Shown here one piece after another: positions 5,708-14,018 of a DNA stretch of 18,904 nucleotides. A program made the translations under genes and the position numbers. The stretch is from the NCBI GenBank assembly GCA_934670175.1, contig CAKUOX010000046.1, forward strand, positions 1 to 18,904, in the 5' to 3' direction. Origin of the DNA: an uncultured Clostridia bacterium. Lineage in GTDB: Bacteria; Bacillota; Clostridia; Christensenellales; Aristaeellaceae. The notes beneath the pieces are model-generated. The model was given only the letters and a program-made list of their open reading frames with translations, was not told the DNA's origin and made no database searches. Within the stretch, counting starts at the first letter, position 1; each line of letters starts with the position of its first letter.

Positions 5708-7573
5708 ATGCTGAAGGAATTGAAGGGCCCGGAACAGCTGAAGCAGATGTCGCTGGCGCAGCTGACTGCGCTGGCGCAGGAAATACGTCAGGAGCTGATC
5801 GCCACTGTTTCTGAATGCGGCGGACATCTGGCTTCCAACCTGGGCATCGTGGAGCTGACCATTGCGATGCACTATGTCTTTAATTGCCCCGAGGACAGGT
5901 TTCTGTTCGATGTGGGGCATCAGAGCTATGTGCACAAGCTGCTCACCGGACGCTACGAGGCTTTTCATACCCTTCGCATGGAGGGCGGGCTGAGCGGTTT
6001 TCCCAATACCGAGGAAAGCGCCTGCGATACCTTTGCCGCAGGGCACGCCTCTACGGCGATCTCGGCGGCACTGGGCATTGCGCGGGCTCGGGATATTCGC
6101 CACGAAAGCTACAATGTGGTCAGCGTAGTGGGCGACGGCGCGCTCAACGGCGGAATGTGCTATGAAGCGCTGGATGACGCCGGACAGAGCAAGACGCGCA
6201 TGATCGTGATCTTAAACGACAACGAAATGTCCATTTCCCGAAATGTCGGCGCGATCAGCCTGTATCTGAATGGCCTGCGCCAGAGCCGCGGCTATCGGAG
6301 CTTCAAGCGCGGCGTTCGGCGCGCGCTGGAACGCATTCCCGGCATCGGCACACCGATATTCAGGTTCATCGAAAAGCTGAGGGACGCGCTCAAATCGCTG
6401 TTTGTAGACGGGAAATTCTTTGAGGCGCTGGGCTTTACCTACGTCGGCCCGATCGACGGTCACGATCTCAAGCACCTGATTCGCGTGCTGGCGCGTGCGA
6501 AGCTCGACAAGCGCCCCGTGCTGATCCATGTGGTGACGCAAAAGGGGCGCGGTTACAGTCCTGCCGAGGACAGGCCGGACGCCTTCCACGGCGTCGCGCC
6601 ATTCTACATCGATTCCGGCAAGACGCGCACCGCCGGACGCTCCGCGTTCAACGGCAGGCTCGCGGCGGCGCGTCTGTGCGACCTGGCGGAGCAGGACGAA
6701 CGCATATGCGTGATCACGGCGGCGATGGTGGCGGGAACCGGTATGGCGGAATTCCAGCAGCGCTATCCCAAGCGCTTCTTTGACGTCGGCATCGCGGAGG
6801 AGCACGCCGTGACCATGGCGGCTGGACTGGCGAGCGCAGGCATGCGCCCGTTTGTGGCGATCTATTCCACCTTCCTGCAGCGCAGCTATGACCAGATTTT
6901 AAACGACGTATGCCGCTGTCAGCTGCCGGTGACGTTTTTGCTGGACCACGCCGGCTTTGTGGGTGCGGACGGCAAGACGCATCAGGGGCTGTTCGACCTG
7001 AGCTACCTGCGCGCGATGCCGAATATCGTTATCGCCGCGCCGCGCAGCTGTCGTGATCTGCTGCGAATGATCGATCTGAGCCTTGAATGCGGCGGCCCCA
7101 TGGCCATCCGCTATCCCAAGGATGCGCTTGAGACGCAGGATTCGCCGGATAACGGCGCGCACTTTGCCATCGGCGAATGGGAAACGCTGATCGAGGGCAA
7201 CGACGTGACGCTCTTCGCCGAGGGGCCGATGGTGCAGCTGGCAGTGCAGTGCGCAATGTCGCTCAATGGCCGCGGCATCAGCACCGGCGTGGTAGACGCG
7301 CGCTTCATCAAGCCCATGGACGAGAAAATGCTGCTGGCGCAGAGCCGCAGGGTGCGCCTGGTGGTCACGCTTGAGGAAAACAGCGTGCTCGGAGGACTGG
7401 GCGAGGGCATTGCCCACGCGCTGGCGATGTGCGGCATTGAAAAGCCGATCGAGATACTCGGCGCAGCGGATGCGTTTGTATCCCACGCGCGCGTTTCGCG
7501 GCAGCGCGAAATGAACGGATTGACGGCGGCGGCGATCTGCGCCCGCATTGAGGCGCGGCTGGCCGCCATGTAA
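5708..7573 (+). CDS. dxs: 1-deoxy-D-xylulose-5-phosphate synthase
   Basis: 621 residues, the usual Dxs length. DXS makes DXP from pyruvate and glyceraldehyde 3-phosphate, the first step of the MEP isoprenoid pathway. Thiamine-diphosphate binding is shown by GDGALNGGM (142-150) and NDN (170-172). The N-terminal GHQ (70-72) and GHAST (112-116) motifs are present. The catalytic Glu of the pyrimidine domain is E364 in GIAEEHAVTMAAG. VGADGKTHQGLFDLSYLR (418-435) and IRYPK near residues 465-470 supply phosphate-binding Arg residues. At position 414 the usual DRAG reads DHAG. The start is supported by TGAGGAAG five bases upstream. dxs lies 44 bases after ispA, so two isoprenoid genes are adjacent. 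Confidence 0.97.
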   Translation: MLKELKGPEQLKQMSLAQLTALAQEIRQELIATVSECGGHLASNLGIVELTIAMHYVFNCPEDRFLFDVGHQSYVHKLLTGRYEAFHTLRMEGGLSGFPNTEESACDTFAAGHASTAISAALGIARARDIRHESYNVVSVVGDGALNGGMCYEALDDAGQSKTRMIVILNDNEMSISRNVGAISLYLNGLRQSRGYRSFKRGVRRALERIPGIGTPIFRFIEKLRDALKSLFVDGKFFEALGFTYVGPIDGHDLKHLIRVLARAKLDKRPVLIHVVTQKGRGYSPAEDRPDAFHGVAPFYIDSGKTRTAGRSAFNGRLAAARLCDLAEQDERICVITAAMVAGTGMAEFQQRYPKRFFDVGIAEEHAVTMAAGLASAGMRPFVAIYSTFLQRSYDQILNDVCRCQLPVTFLLDHAGFVGADGKTHQGLFDLSYLRAMPNIVIAAPRSCRDLLRMIDLSLECGGPMAIRYPKDALETQDSPDNGAHFAIGEWETLIEGNDVTLFAEGPMVQLAVQCAMSLNGRGISTGVVDARFIKPMDEKMLLAQSRRVRLVVTLEENSVLGGLGEGIAHALAMCGIEKPIEILGAADAFVSHARVSRQREMNGLTAAAICARIEARLAAM

Positions 7574-7585
7574 GGAGGAAGCGCC

Positions 7586-8413
7586 GTGAAAAAGCGCCGC
7601 GCGGACGTCGCGCTGTATGAAGATCTGAATCTGGAGTCCATTGCGCTGGCGCGCGCGCTGATTATGGAAGGGCGCGCCTTCTGCGGCGATAATCGGATTA
7701 TGAGCGCCAGCGAGGGCGTGCGCGAGGGTGCACAACTGCGCGTAAAGGGCGCGCTGGATCCCTACGTCAGCCGCGGCGCGCATAAGCTCAAGCGCGCGCT
7801 CGAGGTCTTTAGCATCGATCTGGCGGGGCGCGGATGCGTGGATGTGGGTTCGTCTACCGGCGGCTTTACAGATGTGATGCTGCGCGCGGGTGCGGCGCAT
7901 GTCTGCTGCGTGGATGTGGGCTACAATCTGCTGGATTACCGGCTGCGCAGCGATCCGCGCGTCACGGTGCTGGAGCGCACGAATGCGCGGCACCTCACAC
8001 CGGAGCACTTCGATGTTCAGCCCGATTTCGGCGCGACGGACGTATCCTTCATTTCGTTGAAGGCCGTACTGCCGGTTGTGCTGCCGCTGCTTGGCGGCAG
8101 GCGCGAATTTGTGGCGCTGGTCAAGCCGCAGTTCGAGGCCGCGAAGGAGGACGTGGGCGCAAAGGGCGTGGTTCGGGATCCGGAGGTGCACCGGCGCGTG
8201 CTTGCGGATATGCTCGATTTTGCCGCCTCGACGCCTTGGGCGGCCGCTGGGCTGGATTATTCGCCTGTGCGCGGTCCGGAGGGCAATATCGAGTTTCTGC
8301 TGCACCTTCTGCCGCGCGCCGATGGCTATGCGGATGTCCCTGAGCGAGCCATTAATGACATAATTTCGCTGGCTTATGACAAATTTTTTAAATCGACCAA
8401 AGAGGGCTTGTAA
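7586..8413 (+). CDS. tlyA: TlyA family rRNA (cytidine-2'-O)-methyltransferase
   Basis: 275 residues. An N-terminal S4-type RNA-binding domain (about 1-58) begins with RRADVAL and contains ALIMEGRAF; YVSRGAHKLKRAL (60-72) leads into a FtsJ-like Rossmann methyltransferase. The SAM-binding motif reads DVGSSTGGFTDVML (86-99). The K-D-K-E type catalytic residues can be placed at K67, D152 (in DVSFISL), K180 (in LVKPQFE) and E236 (in GNIEFLLH). The family methylates 16S and 23S rRNA; some members are also called hemolysins. The start is a GTG with a very strong AAGGAGGA site (7572-7579) overlapping the dxs stop. The position between dxs and nadK/argR/recN matches yqxC of Bacillus. Confidence 0.93.
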   Translation: MKKRRADVALYEDLNLESIALARALIMEGRAFCGDNRIMSASEGVREGAQLRVKGALDPYVSRGAHKLKRALEVFSIDLAGRGCVDVGSSTGGFTDVMLRAGAAHVCCVDVGYNLLDYRLRSDPRVTVLERTNARHLTPEHFDVQPDFGATDVSFISLKAVLPVVLPLLGGRREFVALVKPQFEAAKEDVGAKGVVRDPEVHRRVLADMLDFAASTPWAAAGLDYSPVRGPEGNIEFLLHLLPRADGYADVPERAINDIISLAYDKFFKSTKEGL

Positions 8414-8435
8414 CTTCGGTTTTGTCTGGTATATT
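8408..8435 (+). promoter_or_regulatory. Possible weak promoter before nadK
   Basis: TTGTAA (8408-8413) and TATATT (8430-8435) are separated by 16 bases in the only AT-rich stretch between tlyA and nadK. The match is moderate and overlaps the tlyA stop. It could give extra nadK-argR-recN expression independent of the upstream genes. Confidence 0.33.
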
Positions 8436-8461
8436 GTATATATGGACGTGAGGTGAGTCGC

Positions 8462-9313
8462 TTGCAGTTCCGCAGGGTGGGCATGGTTTGGCGCAGTTCC
8501 AAACGGGAAAGCCTGAAGGTTGCCGGCGAATTGATCGATCTTTTAGGTGAATATGGGATTTCCGTTGCGGCCAGCAATGTGTTGGCCGGCGCGCTGGGAC
8601 GGCCGTCTCTCGCGGCGGAGGATGCGCTCGGCGCGTGCGACCTGATTATGGTGCTCGGCGGCGACGGCGCCATTCTTTCGGCGCTGGATTGGGCGCTGCC
8701 GAACGACATTCCCGTGCTGGGGATCAACTTCGGCCGGCTCGGCTTTCTGACGGAAATAGATCCTTCGAGCCTGAAGCAGGACATTGAGTCTCTGCTTGAG
8801 GGGAAGTATACGCTTGATACCCGAACGACGATGACCATCAGTGGGCTGGATCAGCGTGATTTTTTTGCGCTGAACGAGATCGTCGTTACGCGCGCTACGC
8901 CCGCGGTTCGCGTGCTTTCACTGGAAATCGAGGTGAACGGCACGCTGGTGGATCGCATTTCCGGCGACGGTCTGATCGTGGCCAGCGCGACCGGTTCTAC
9001 GGCGTATTCGCTCTCGGCGGGCGGTCCGATCGTAATGCCCGGGCTGGATTGCTTTGTGATCACGCCGATCTGCGCGCATACGATGACGGCGCGGCCCGTG
9101 GTAGTTTCCTCGAACGACGCCGTTACGGTGCGCGTTCTGGACGACCGCGGCGGCGCGCATGCCGTGCTCGATGGCCGAAAGGACGTGGCGCTGTCCGGAG
9201 ATGCGCCGCAGATCACGATTCTGCGCTCTGAGATGCAGGCACGCTTTGTTCGCCTTCACGACCGCAACTATTTCAGCTTGCTGCGGGGCAAGCTATCCGA
9301 ATGGACGCATTGA
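8462..9313 (+). CDS. nadK: NAD kinase
   Basis: 283 residues from a TTG start. NadK phosphorylates NAD to NADP using ATP or polyphosphate. Motifs in order are GGDGA (66-70, the family GGDG loop with Ala instead of the common Thr), NFGRLGFLTE (89-98), NE (138-139), and DGLIVASATGSTAYSLSAGG (169-188), the NAD-binding region. I chose the TTG because GAGGTGA (8450-8456) lies five bases upstream and the protein then begins with MQFRRVGMVW, like other NadKs. A GTG at 8453, inside that ribosome binding site, would add three residues and is less likely. The gene follows tlyA and precedes argR, as in many Clostridia. Confidence 0.95.
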   Translation: MQFRRVGMVWRSSKRESLKVAGELIDLLGEYGISVAASNVLAGALGRPSLAAEDALGACDLIMVLGGDGAILSALDWALPNDIPVLGINFGRLGFLTEIDPSSLKQDIESLLEGKYTLDTRTTMTISGLDQRDFFALNEIVVTRATPAVRVLSLEIEVNGTLVDRISGDGLIVASATGSTAYSLSAGGPIVMPGLDCFVITPICAHTMTARPVVVSSNDAVTVRVLDDRGGAHAVLDGRKDVALSGDAPQITILRSEMQARFVRLHDRNYFSLLRGKLSEWTH

Positions 9314-9356
9314 AGCACTGATGATATAGAATAGCCACGGGAAGGAAGAGCCGGAC

Positions 9357-9809
9357 ATGAAGAGCGCGCGCCACAATCTGATTCTTGAGATCATTGAAAA
9401 TAAGGATATTGAAACCCAGGAAGAGCTTGCCGAAGAGCTTTTGAACCACGGCGTCAAGGTGACGCAGGCTACCGTTTCACGCGATATTAAGGAGCTGCGC
9501 CTTCTGAAGGTGCTCTCTGAGCACGGCGGCTATAAGTATGCCACTGTGGAGCGCGCCGAAAAGGGCATGAATGATCGCTTTATCCGCATTCTTACGGAAT
9601 CGGTGGTGAATATCGAGTGCGTCGGCAACCTGATGGTGCTCAAGACGCTCTCCGCCAGCGCTTCCGCCGCGGGCGAGGCCATTGATTCCATGAAGTGGAG
9701 CGAGGTGCTGGGCACCATCGCCGGCGACAACACGCTGCTGATCATCTGCCGCTCCGAGGAAGCGGTCGAGGCCATCCATACACGCTTTAATAATCTGGTG
9801 AAGAGATAA
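9357..9809 (+). CDS. argR: Arginine repressor
   Basis: 150 residues, standard ArgR/AhrC length. The N-terminal winged helix (about 1-70) contains ILEIIENKDIETQEELAEEL and the recognition helix VTQATVSRDIKELRL. The C-terminal hexamerisation and arginine-binding domain (about 82-150) contains NLMVLKTLSASA, GEAIDS and GTIAGDNTLLIICR. The arginine-contact pair is GDN here rather than GDD, a substitution I believe is common in clostridial members. ArgR represses arginine synthesis genes and activates catabolism when arginine is bound; no arginine genes are in the window. GGAAGGAAGAG at 9340-9350 is the ribosome binding site. It starts 43 bases after nadK and ends four bases before recN. Confidence 0.96.
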   Translation: MKSARHNLILEIIENKDIETQEELAEELLNHGVKVTQATVSRDIKELRLLKVLSEHGGYKYATVERAEKGMNDRFIRILTESVVNIECVGNLMVLKTLSASASAAGEAIDSMKWSEVLGTIAGDNTLLIICRSEEAVEAIHTRFNNLVKR

Positions 9810-9813
9810 AGCC

Positions 9814-11505
9814 ATGCTGTTGGAACTTACAATTAAGAACATTGCCCTGATTGAATCGCTGCGCATTGAATTTGTGCAGGGATTCAATGTGCTTACGGGC
9901 GAAACGGGCGCGGGCAAGTCCATCGTGGTGGATTGCGTAAATCTCGCGCTGGGCGGCCGCGCAGAGCGCGAGATTATTCGCAGCGGCGCGGAAAAGGGCA
10001 GTGTACAGGCGCTGTTTGATATTTCAAAAAACGCGGCTGCGCTCGAGATGGCGGAAACGCTGGGCCTGGACATTGAAGACGGCCTGGCGTGCGTCGCACG
10101 CGAGCTGAGCCGCAGCGGACGCAATATCTGCCGCATCTCCGGCAGCGTATTGCCCCTGTCCGTGCTGAGACAGTTTACTGCGCTGCTGGTGGATGTGCAT
10201 GGTCAGCACGAGCATCAGGCGCTGATGGATCCCGCGCGGCATATCGATTTTCTGGACAGCTTTGGCGACGTGGCGCACGCGCAGCTGATCCGTGAAACGG
10301 CGGCTCTGCACGCGCAGCGCAGTCAGGCGGCGTCCTCGCTGAGGGCGCTTTTGAAGGATCAGGCCGAGCGCGAACGGCTGGCGGACATGCTGAGCTTTCA
10401 GGTGGGCGAAATTGAAAAGGCGCGGTTGAAGCCCGGCGAGGAGGAAAAGCTGGAAAATCGCCTGCGCATGCTGGAAAACGCCGAAAAGGTGCAGGCGAGC
10501 ATCGAGGGCGCATACCGGCTTACCTATGCCGGCGAAAGCGGCGGCATGAGCGCGCAGGAATGCCTGCTGCGCGCCGGTGAGGAAATGGATGCCATTGCCG
10601 GTATCGACCCGCGGTTCGCCAAGCTCGCCGAAGCGCTGCGCGAAACGTATTATTCAGTCAACGAGATCGGAAGCGAGCTGCAGGCGCTGAGCGAGGAGAT
10701 CAATTTCGACCCGGCGTTGATGGACAAGATCTCGGGAAGGCTGGATATGATTTCTCGGCTCGAACGCAAGTACGGCCCGTCGCTGGATGAGGTCATCGCC
10801 TTCGGTCGATCCGCGCGGGAACGGCTGGAAGCGCTTCAGAGCGGAGATCAGCGCGCGCTGGAGCTGAAAAAGGAATTAAAGAAGCGCGATACAGCGCTCA
10901 GGACATCCTGCGAGGCGCTGACGCGATCCAGAAAGCAGCTCGCTGCTGAGCTCGAAAGGGGCATACTTGAGCAGCTGAAGGATCTGGGCATGGGGAAGAC
11001 GCGCTTCAACGTGAGCTTCAAAACGCTTGAAAAGCCTGCGGCAAACGGCATAGACGCGGTGGAATTTTTGATCTCGCCCAACCCCGGCGAGCCGCTGTGC
11101 CCGCTGGCGGCCATTGCCTCGGGCGGCGAGCTTTCGCGCATCATGCTGGCGCTCAAGGCGCTGGCGCTGGATCGCGGCGGCGTGGACAGCATGGTGTTCG
11201 ATGAGATCGACACCGGCGTATCCGGCCGGATGGCGCAGGTGGTCGGCGAAAAGATGCGCATGATCGCGCGCAAAAAGCAGGTGCTCTGCGTGACGCATCT
11301 GCCGCAGATTGCCGCGCTGGCCGACGCGCAGTTCCTGGTAGAAAAGCAGGTGGAGAACGAGCGCACCCGCACTCATGTGCTGCGGCTGGACGAGGAAGGG
11401 CGCGTTCGAGAGCTCTCGCGATTGGTGGGCGGCGCTGCCGACAGCCCGAGCAGCCTTGCGCACGCGCGGCACATGCTCGAGGAAGCGCACGAGAATCAGA
11501 AGTGA
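9814..11505 (+). CDS. recN: DNA repair protein RecN
   Basis: 563 residues, standard RecN length. This SMC-like ATPase acts early in double-strand break repair. Walker A is GETGAGKS (29-36). The RecN-specific VDVHGQHEHQALMDP stretch follows near residue 126. A long charged coiled-coil occupies about 155-370. The ABC signature is SGGELS (436-441), and Walker B with catalytic Glu is MVFDEID (460-466). A final VTHLPQIAALAD motif is present. The gene is separated by four bases from argR and is probably co-transcribed. In Bacillus, spoIVB and spo0A come next; here a hairpin and a separately promoted sensor follow instead. Confidence 0.97.
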   Translation: MLLELTIKNIALIESLRIEFVQGFNVLTGETGAGKSIVVDCVNLALGGRAEREIIRSGAEKGSVQALFDISKNAAALEMAETLGLDIEDGLACVARELSRSGRNICRISGSVLPLSVLRQFTALLVDVHGQHEHQALMDPARHIDFLDSFGDVAHAQLIRETAALHAQRSQAASSLRALLKDQAERERLADMLSFQVGEIEKARLKPGEEEKLENRLRMLENAEKVQASIEGAYRLTYAGESGGMSAQECLLRAGEEMDAIAGIDPRFAKLAEALRETYYSVNEIGSELQALSEEINFDPALMDKISGRLDMISRLERKYGPSLDEVIAFGRSARERLEALQSGDQRALELKKELKKRDTALRTSCEALTRSRKQLAAELERGILEQLKDLGMGKTRFNVSFKTLEKPAANGIDAVEFLISPNPGEPLCPLAAIASGGELSRIMLALKALALDRGGVDSMVFDEIDTGVSGRMAQVVGEKMRMIARKKQVLCVTHLPQIAALADAQFLVEKQVENERTRTHVLRLDEEGRVRELSRLVGGAADSPSSLAHARHMLEEAHENQK

Positions 11506-11516
11506 TCTTTTTATAC

Positions 11517-11554
11517 TTTACAGCCGCTGTACGGATTCGTGCGGCGGCTGTAAA
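11517..11554 (+). terminator. Strong hairpin downstream of recN
   Basis: TTTACAGCCGC (11517-11527) is a perfect inverted match to GCGGCTGTAAA (11544-11554). The inner bases also pair (TGTACG with CGTGCG, with two wobbles), giving about 17 consecutive pairs and a GATT loop. It begins 12 bases after the recN stop. No U-tract follows on either strand, so it is not a textbook intrinsic terminator. Position suggests it ends or stabilises the housekeeping transcript. Confidence 0.6.
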
Positions 11555-11635
11555 AGCATTGCCCTGACAATTCCACAATATCTTCATTTATGCAAAACCG
11601 TTATTTTATCTGATTATAAATATGCGTCGTTATAA

Positions 11636-11663
11636 TTGATTCAAGTACAAAGTATACTATAAT
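11636..11663 (+). promoter_or_regulatory. Sigma-A-type promoter for PAS sensor gene
   Basis: TTGATT (11636-11641), a 16-base spacer and a perfect TATAAT (11658-11663) lie in an AT-rich island at 11556-11672 that stands out from the GC-rich surroundings. A start near 11670 gives a leader of about 60 bases before the ATG at 11730. A second TATAAT at 11631-11636 has no matching -35. Confidence 0.62.
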
Positions 11664-11729
11664 AGCTATATCATGCGTGCGGCGCGGAAGCGCTGTACGG
11701 CAGAGAATCTGTGCAGTCGGAGCGATCTT

Positions 11730-13844
11730 ATGAAACGTAGAGCGGTAAAAATCGGGCGCATAAACCGCTGGCCGGCCATCCTGGCGCTGGCGCTGGTGTT
11801 TTGTCTGCTGCTGTGTCAGGTCATTTATATTTCGAAAGGGCGTCAGCTCCAGCGCGAGCAGAACCTGGCGTGCGCGCAGCTCGTGGTCGAGCAGGCGAGT
11901 CAGCAGTTCAGACAGGCGATGACCTCCGGCTTTGACCGGATGCGCATTGCGGCGAGCGTGCTCAGCCGCGGCGATGCGGATGAGGCCGCGCTTCTGACGT
12001 CGCTGAAAGCGACGACCGGCGTTCTCGACGCGGCGATCGTGCAGGATGGTGAAATGCGCTGCGTGCAGGATGGCGCGCTTTACACGCAAAATGAGCCAAA
12101 GACCGCAAAGCGCTATACGATAAGCAGCAGCACGACCTATGTTCTGCAGGAGGATGGCGGCGTTCAGCTGCGCACCGCGTTCTCCGGCGGCGAGCTGGCG
12201 ATATGGCTGGATATAGACGCGCTCGCTGCGCGGATATGTAGCATCGTCGACGGTGGCTGCGGCCTCGTGGTCTACAATTCCGTATCGGGCGACCATTTGT
12301 TTAACCGTTCGGACATTTCACAGAATTATTATGAATACCTGATGACGCTGGATACGGCCGATGGCATAGACGAGCTGTTTCGGGTTAAAGACGCAGTCGC
12401 GACCGCGCGCCTGGGTGAAGACGGCGCGCTGAGCTACATCGCACAGCATCAGTCCGGATTGAGCCCCTGGTGCATTACGCTGATCATTCCCGAAAGCGTG
12501 CTTCCCAGCGCGCAGGAGCTGGACATGTCGGTGCCGATGCGGGTGATTACAATTATTTCGGTGCTGCTGTTCATCATTGCCTGCGGCGCGCTGCTGATGC
12601 TGATGCGCCTGCGTGTAAAGCAGGATGCCGCGCACAAATCGATCGTCGCGCTTGAAAGCATGGTGGAGCAGGCATCCGAGCAATCCAGAACCGCGCTGCT
12701 GATCTACCAGCGTGACACTGAAAAGGTGCCCTTTATCAGGGACGGCATGGGCGCGCTCAGGCAGCCGCGCACGGGCGACAGCCTGGAAGCGCTGCTGGCA
12801 GACTTTAGCCTGAACCAGGCAGACTGCGAGCGCCTGATGGACGTTCTGCACGGCCTGCTGCCGGGCGAGGCGGGTGAGATCACGGTCAACGCCGATCGCG
12901 GCGCGGAGGAGCACGCGCTTTCCTTCTCGCTCAAGCGCATGCAGGAGAATGCTGATCTGATCGCCATCGCCGTGCGCGACTGCACCCAGGAGCGTTTCAA
13001 CCGCGAGCGCGCGCTGGAGGAGCAGCACTTCGGCAATGGCATGCGCCAGAAATCCAATATGATCTGGAAATGCAATATCAGCCGCGCAAGCTGGCAGCTG
13101 GTATTTGTGCGCGGCGTGGATCCGGCGCGAATGGGCGTTTCCGAAAACGTATGGCGCAATAGCGAAGCGGACATTTCCGGCCTGCTCCGCACGCTGATCC
13201 ATCCGGAGGATTACGCCAGTCTCGTCTCCCGCGTGCGGCCGGAGGCAGTGGCGGAGGCGTACCAGTGCGGTCGAGATGAAATGGAATTTGAATATCGCAT
13301 GCGCATTCCCGGCGACAAGGCGTATTCCTGGTACAGGCAGATCACGCGCGTTTTCAGATCGCCGGAGACGAACGACATCATGGCCGATGCCTACATCATC
13401 AATATCGATGCCGAAAAGCGCGCGGAAATGGAGCGCAGCGAACGGCGGCAGGTTCTGCAGCAGACACTGACGGCACTTGGCGGCATATTCTACGGTCTGT
13501 ACTATGTGGATCTGGACAAGAACACATCCTACACGGTCAAATCCCTCGGCGGCGACCTGGTCACGCAGCTGCACGCCTCCTTTGAAGACACCTTCTCCGC
13601 CTTCATCGACCAGCGCGTGCATCCGGATGATCGCGCGCGCCTGCACGATCTGCTCAGCTGCTATCGACTCAAGCGCATGATTACGGAGGAAAAGCATTTC
13701 GTGCGCACGGGCTATCGCCGCAAATCAGGCGATCAGTATCGCGATTCGATCCTGCTGATACAGGCGGCGCGCTTTGAAAACGGCGTTATCCGAGATGTGG
13801 TCGTCGCGCTGCGCAAGAACGACGAGGAAAACGAACAGAAATAA
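11730..13844 (+). CDS. Two-TM sensor with tandem PAS domains, no output domain
   Basis: 704 residues. A transmembrane helix (about 15-35) is followed by an extracytoplasmic sensor region (36-269) with a long helix and alternating strands, cache/PAS-like but not assignable to a family. A second helix spans about 270-292. The cytoplasmic part starts with a coiled-coil linker (296-325) and then has three PAS-like units: about 322-425, 436-565 and 580-697. The last two carry the PAS_3-type HPED (491-494) and HPDD (631-634) marks and end in short helices. No GGDEF, EAL, HD-GYP, histidine kinase or methyl-accepting segment follows; the protein ends in a charged tail. The start at 11730 has GGAG at 11719-11722. 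An in-frame ATG at 11673 falls almost at the transcription start and is unlikely. The partner and signal are unknown. Confidence 0.75.
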   Translation: MKRRAVKIGRINRWPAILALALVFCLLLCQVIYISKGRQLQREQNLACAQLVVEQASQQFRQAMTSGFDRMRIAASVLSRGDADEAALLTSLKATTGVLDAAIVQDGEMRCVQDGALYTQNEPKTAKRYTISSSTTYVLQEDGGVQLRTAFSGGELAIWLDIDALAARICSIVDGGCGLVVYNSVSGDHLFNRSDISQNYYEYLMTLDTADGIDELFRVKDAVATARLGEDGALSYIAQHQSGLSPWCITLIIPESVLPSAQELDMSVPMRVITIISVLLFIIACGALLMLMRLRVKQDAAHKSIVALESMVEQASEQSRTALLIYQRDTEKVPFIRDGMGALRQPRTGDSLEALLADFSLNQADCERLMDVLHGLLPGEAGEITVNADRGAEEHALSFSLKRMQENADLIAIAVRDCTQERFNRERALEEQHFGNGMRQKSNMIWKCNISRASWQLVFVRGVDPARMGVSENVWRNSEADISGLLRTLIHPEDYASLVSRVRPEAVAEAYQCGRDEMEFEYRMRIPGDKAYSWYRQITRVFRSPETNDIMADAYIINIDAEKRAEMERSERRQVLQQTLTALGGIFYGLYYVDLDKNTSYTVKSLGGDLVTQLHASFEDTFSAFIDQRVHPDDRARLHDLLSCYRLKRMITEEKHFVRTGYRRKSGDQYRDSILLIQAARFENGVIRDVVVALRKNDEENEQK

Positions 13845-13860
13845 GAGAAGATAGAGCTTT

Positions 13861-13896
13861 AAAGGGCAGACTCCGCATTTCAGGAGTCTGCCCTCA
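13861..13896. repeat. 36-bp palindromic direct repeat, copy 1
   Basis: GGGCAGACTCC (13864-13874) and GGAGTCTGCCC (13883-13893) form a perfect 11-bp stem with an 8-base loop. It starts 17 bases after the PAS sensor stop. The 36-base unit recurs at 14150-14185 in the same orientation with one difference (A13870 versus G14159). It could act as a terminator, but it is not followed by a U-tract on the plus strand. Confidence 0.85.
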
Positions 13897-13898
13897 TG

Positions 13899-13924
13899 GC
13901 TTGTCAAAAAAGGTTTTGACAAGC
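13899..13924. repeat. 11-bp perfect inverted repeat
   Basis: GCTTGTCAAAA (13899-13909) pairs perfectly with TTTTGACAAGC (13914-13924) across an AAGG loop. It lies three bases downstream of repeat copy 1. Confidence 0.85.
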
Positions 13925-13967
13925 TTGTGGACGGGGAAGCAAGCTCCCCCGCCACTGCCACCATCAC

Positions 13968-14010
13968 CAGTTTTTGCTGAAATCCTTCAGATTTCCGGGC
14001 GCAAAAACTG
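13968..14010. repeat. 43-nt nested palindrome, unit 1
   Basis: The outer arms CAGTTTTTGC (13968-13977) and GCAAAAACTG (14001-14010) are perfect complements. An inner helix GAAATC/GATTTC (13979-13984 with 13990-13995) encloses a five-base loop. The unit has the same length and outer-arm layout as unit 2 eight bases downstream. Confidence 0.8.
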
Positions 14011-14018
14011 CAGGGAAA

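Noticed and set aside
6899..8305. Long minus-strand frame across dxs and tlyA (468 codons)
   Set aside because: It spans the junction of two well-identified genes, has antisense-like composition and shows no family features.
9310..9332. Promoter before argR (TTGAAG and TAGAAT)
   Set aside because: The boxes are only 11 bases apart, so they cannot form a normal promoter; argR is probably read from upstream.
11673..11729. Upstream ATG at 11673 as start of the PAS sensor
   Set aside because: It lies about 10 bases past the -10 box, at the expected transcription start, so it has no room for a ribosome binding site; the ATG at 11730 has GGAG well placed.
12318..13697. Minus-strand frame of 459 codons opposite the PAS sensor
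   Set aside because: The plus-strand frame has TM segments, PAS marks, promoter and ribosome binding site; the minus frame has none of these.
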